NCBI RefSeq assembly: GCF_002167005.1
Contig: NZ_NHTN01000015.1
Span: forward strand, 1 to 64,000
Direction of reading: 5' to 3'
Length of the DNA: 64,000 nt
DNA from: Indiicoccus explosivorum
GTDB lineage: Bacteria; Bacillota; Bacilli; Bacillales_A; Planococcaceae
Of this stretch, positions 63,071 to 64,000 are shown piece by piece (the first letter of the stretch is position 1; each line of letters opens with the position of its first letter). The translations under genes were made by a program, and so were the position numbers. The notes beneath the pieces are model-generated. The model was not told the origin of the DNA, did no database searches, and saw only the letters and a program-made list of their open reading frames with translations.

Positions 63071-64000
63071 ATGAAGTTCAGACGCTTTTCAATCGGTTAC
63101 CGGACGCTGAAGACAGCCATCGGTGCCCCGGTGGCCATTTACCTCGCCCTGCTGCTGGACCTCGATTACTATGTTTCCGCGGGGATCCTCACGATTTTGT
63201 GCATACAGCCGACGAAACGGAAATCGGTCAGAGCGGCCTTTTCCAGATTTGTGGCGTCCCTCATCGCCATTTTGTTCGCGTTCGCATTTTTTGAAGGATT
63301 CACATATGAGCCGGCGGTCCTCGGTTTCGTGCTGATTCTGTTCATTCCGGTACTTGTTTCCTTCCGGCTCACCGACGGGTTCGTTTCCAGTACGGTCATC
63401 CTTCTCCATATATTGGACTATGGCATGCTGACTTGGGGATTTTTCTTCAATGAATTGCTTCTGATGACCGTCGGCTTCGGAACGGCGCTTCTAGTGAATG
63501 TCTATATGCCGAGCATCGACCGGAGACTTGATGAATACCGGGTCCGCCTGGAACAGTGCATATCAGCCATTTTCAAGGAAGTGGCCAGCTACTTGAGAAA
63601 AGGGGAATCGGATTGGACCGGCCGGGAACTGACGGAAGCCGCTCAGCTGCTGCCGAAAGCGAAAGCGCTCGCCTATCAGGACGTTGAGAATCACCTCGCC
63701 CGGAAGGAAAACCGCTATTATCAGTACTTTGATATGCGGGAACGGCAATTCGAGATCATCGAGCGGGTGCTGCCGCAAATTACCGCGCTTCCCGTAACGG
63801 TAAATCAATCGGGCCTTATCGCTGAATTCCTTGAGGATTTGGCGGACCATGTCCATTCCGGAAACACCGCTGGCCATTATTTAGGAAAACTGGATCGGGT
63901 CAAGCAGGAGTTTGCGGACATGCCGCTGCCGGACAATCATGAGAAATTCCGGTCAATGGCGGCGCTTTATCAGTTTATCGGCGAAATGGAAGAGTATTTG
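63071..64000 (+). CDS. yqjA: Aromatic acid exporter family (DUF939-like) membrane protein YqjA, partial
   Basis: Open to the right edge; the first 310 codons are present. The N-terminus (MKFRRFSIGYRTLKTAIGAPVAIYLALLLDL) and the next ~140 residues hold about four to six membrane segments, including YVSAGILTILCIQPTKRKS. A cytoplasmic helical part follows. This matches the ArAE/YqjA-type exporter family that follows brxB in B. subtilis. GGGAG lies 5 to 6 nt before the ATG. Confidence 0.85.
   Translation, partial: MKFRRFSIGYRTLKTAIGAPVAIYLALLLDLDYYVSAGILTILCIQPTKRKSVRAAFSRFVASLIAILFAFAFFEGFTYEPAVLGFVLILFIPVLVSFRLTDGFVSSTVILLHILDYGMLTWGFFFNELLLMTVGFGTALLVNVYMPSIDRRLDEYRVRLEQCISAIFKEVASYLRKGESDWTGRELTEAAQLLPKAKALAYQDVENHLARKENRYYQYFDMRERQFEIIERVLPQITALPVTVNQSGLIAEFLEDLADHVHSGNTAGHYLGKLDRVKQEFADMPLPDNHEKFRSMAALYQFIGEMEEYL

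Overview
The window is a piece of a Bacillales chromosome, most likely from a moderately GC-rich, non-sporulating member of the Planococcaceae. Gene order follows the Bacillus subtilis yqf-yqg-yqh-yqi-yqj stretch almost step by step: ispH, cshB, nfo, zur operon, ispG, yqgC, sodA, pbpA, rpmG, yqgN, yqgQ, yqgS, comG operon, gcv operon, accBC, nusB, folD, xseAB, ispA, dxs, tlyA, argR, recN, spo0A, bkd operon, brxB, yqjA. Two features point to an asporogenous, B12-using relative rather than to Bacillus itself. The sporulation protease gene spoIVB is absent from its usual place between recN and spo0A. Cobalamin-dependent enzymes (class II ribonucleotide reductase NrdJ and methylmalonyl-CoA mutase) have been added. 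The genus (for example Bhargavaea) is only a guess.

Layout. 1-10 kb: a 21-bp tandem repeat, ispH, cshB-nfo, the Zur-controlled zinc uptake operon znuC-znuB-zur, ispG-yqfW on the minus strand, a membrane protein, and a Na/Pi symporter. 10-18 kb: a structured intergenic element, yqgC, sodA, PBP2, L33, 5-FTHF cyclo-ligase, yqgQ (apparent CTG start), a lipoteichoic acid synthase, and the small genes yqgW, yqgX and yqgY. 18.5-22.9 kb: the competence pseudopilus operon comGABCDEFG, overlapping aroK. 22.9-27.2 kb: a glycine riboswitch and gcvT-gcvPA-gcvPB. 27.2-31.7 kb: a second 21-bp repeat, a GNAT enzyme, a rhodanese-like protein without its cysteine, and nrdJ, split by a 331-nt group I intron. 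31.8-46.6 kb: aroQ, pepQ, efp, accBC, asp23, nusB, folD, xseAB, ispA, dxs, tlyA, argR, recN, spo0A. 47-62.5 kb: bkdR and the complete branched-chain amino acid degradation operon (ptb-bcd-buk-lpdV-bkdAA-bkdAB-bkdB), then mutA-mutB-meaB. 62.5-64 kb: bacilliredoxin and a truncated yqjA-like gene.

How the genes work together. The bkd genes turn valine, isoleucine and leucine into branched acyl-CoAs, and ptb-buk can convert these to ATP. The adjacent mutAB-meaB can carry methylmalonyl-CoA, made from propionyl-CoA, into succinyl-CoA. Dxs, IspG, IspH and IspA cover the first step, the last two steps and prenyl elongation of the MEP isoprenoid pathway. AccB and AccC are two of the acetyl-CoA carboxylase subunits. 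FolD, the gcv system and FthC all feed the one-carbon folate pool.

The most striking item is the group I intron in nrdJ. Its P1 and P10 pairings can be read directly and fix both splice sites. It places an in-frame stop after codon 274, so full-length ribonucleotide reductase depends on self-splicing. Next most interesting are a BkdR activator whose sigma-54-contacting GAFTGA loop reads GAFDHI, a perfect 15-bp inverted repeat downstream of bkdR, and several unexplained intergenic repeat elements.
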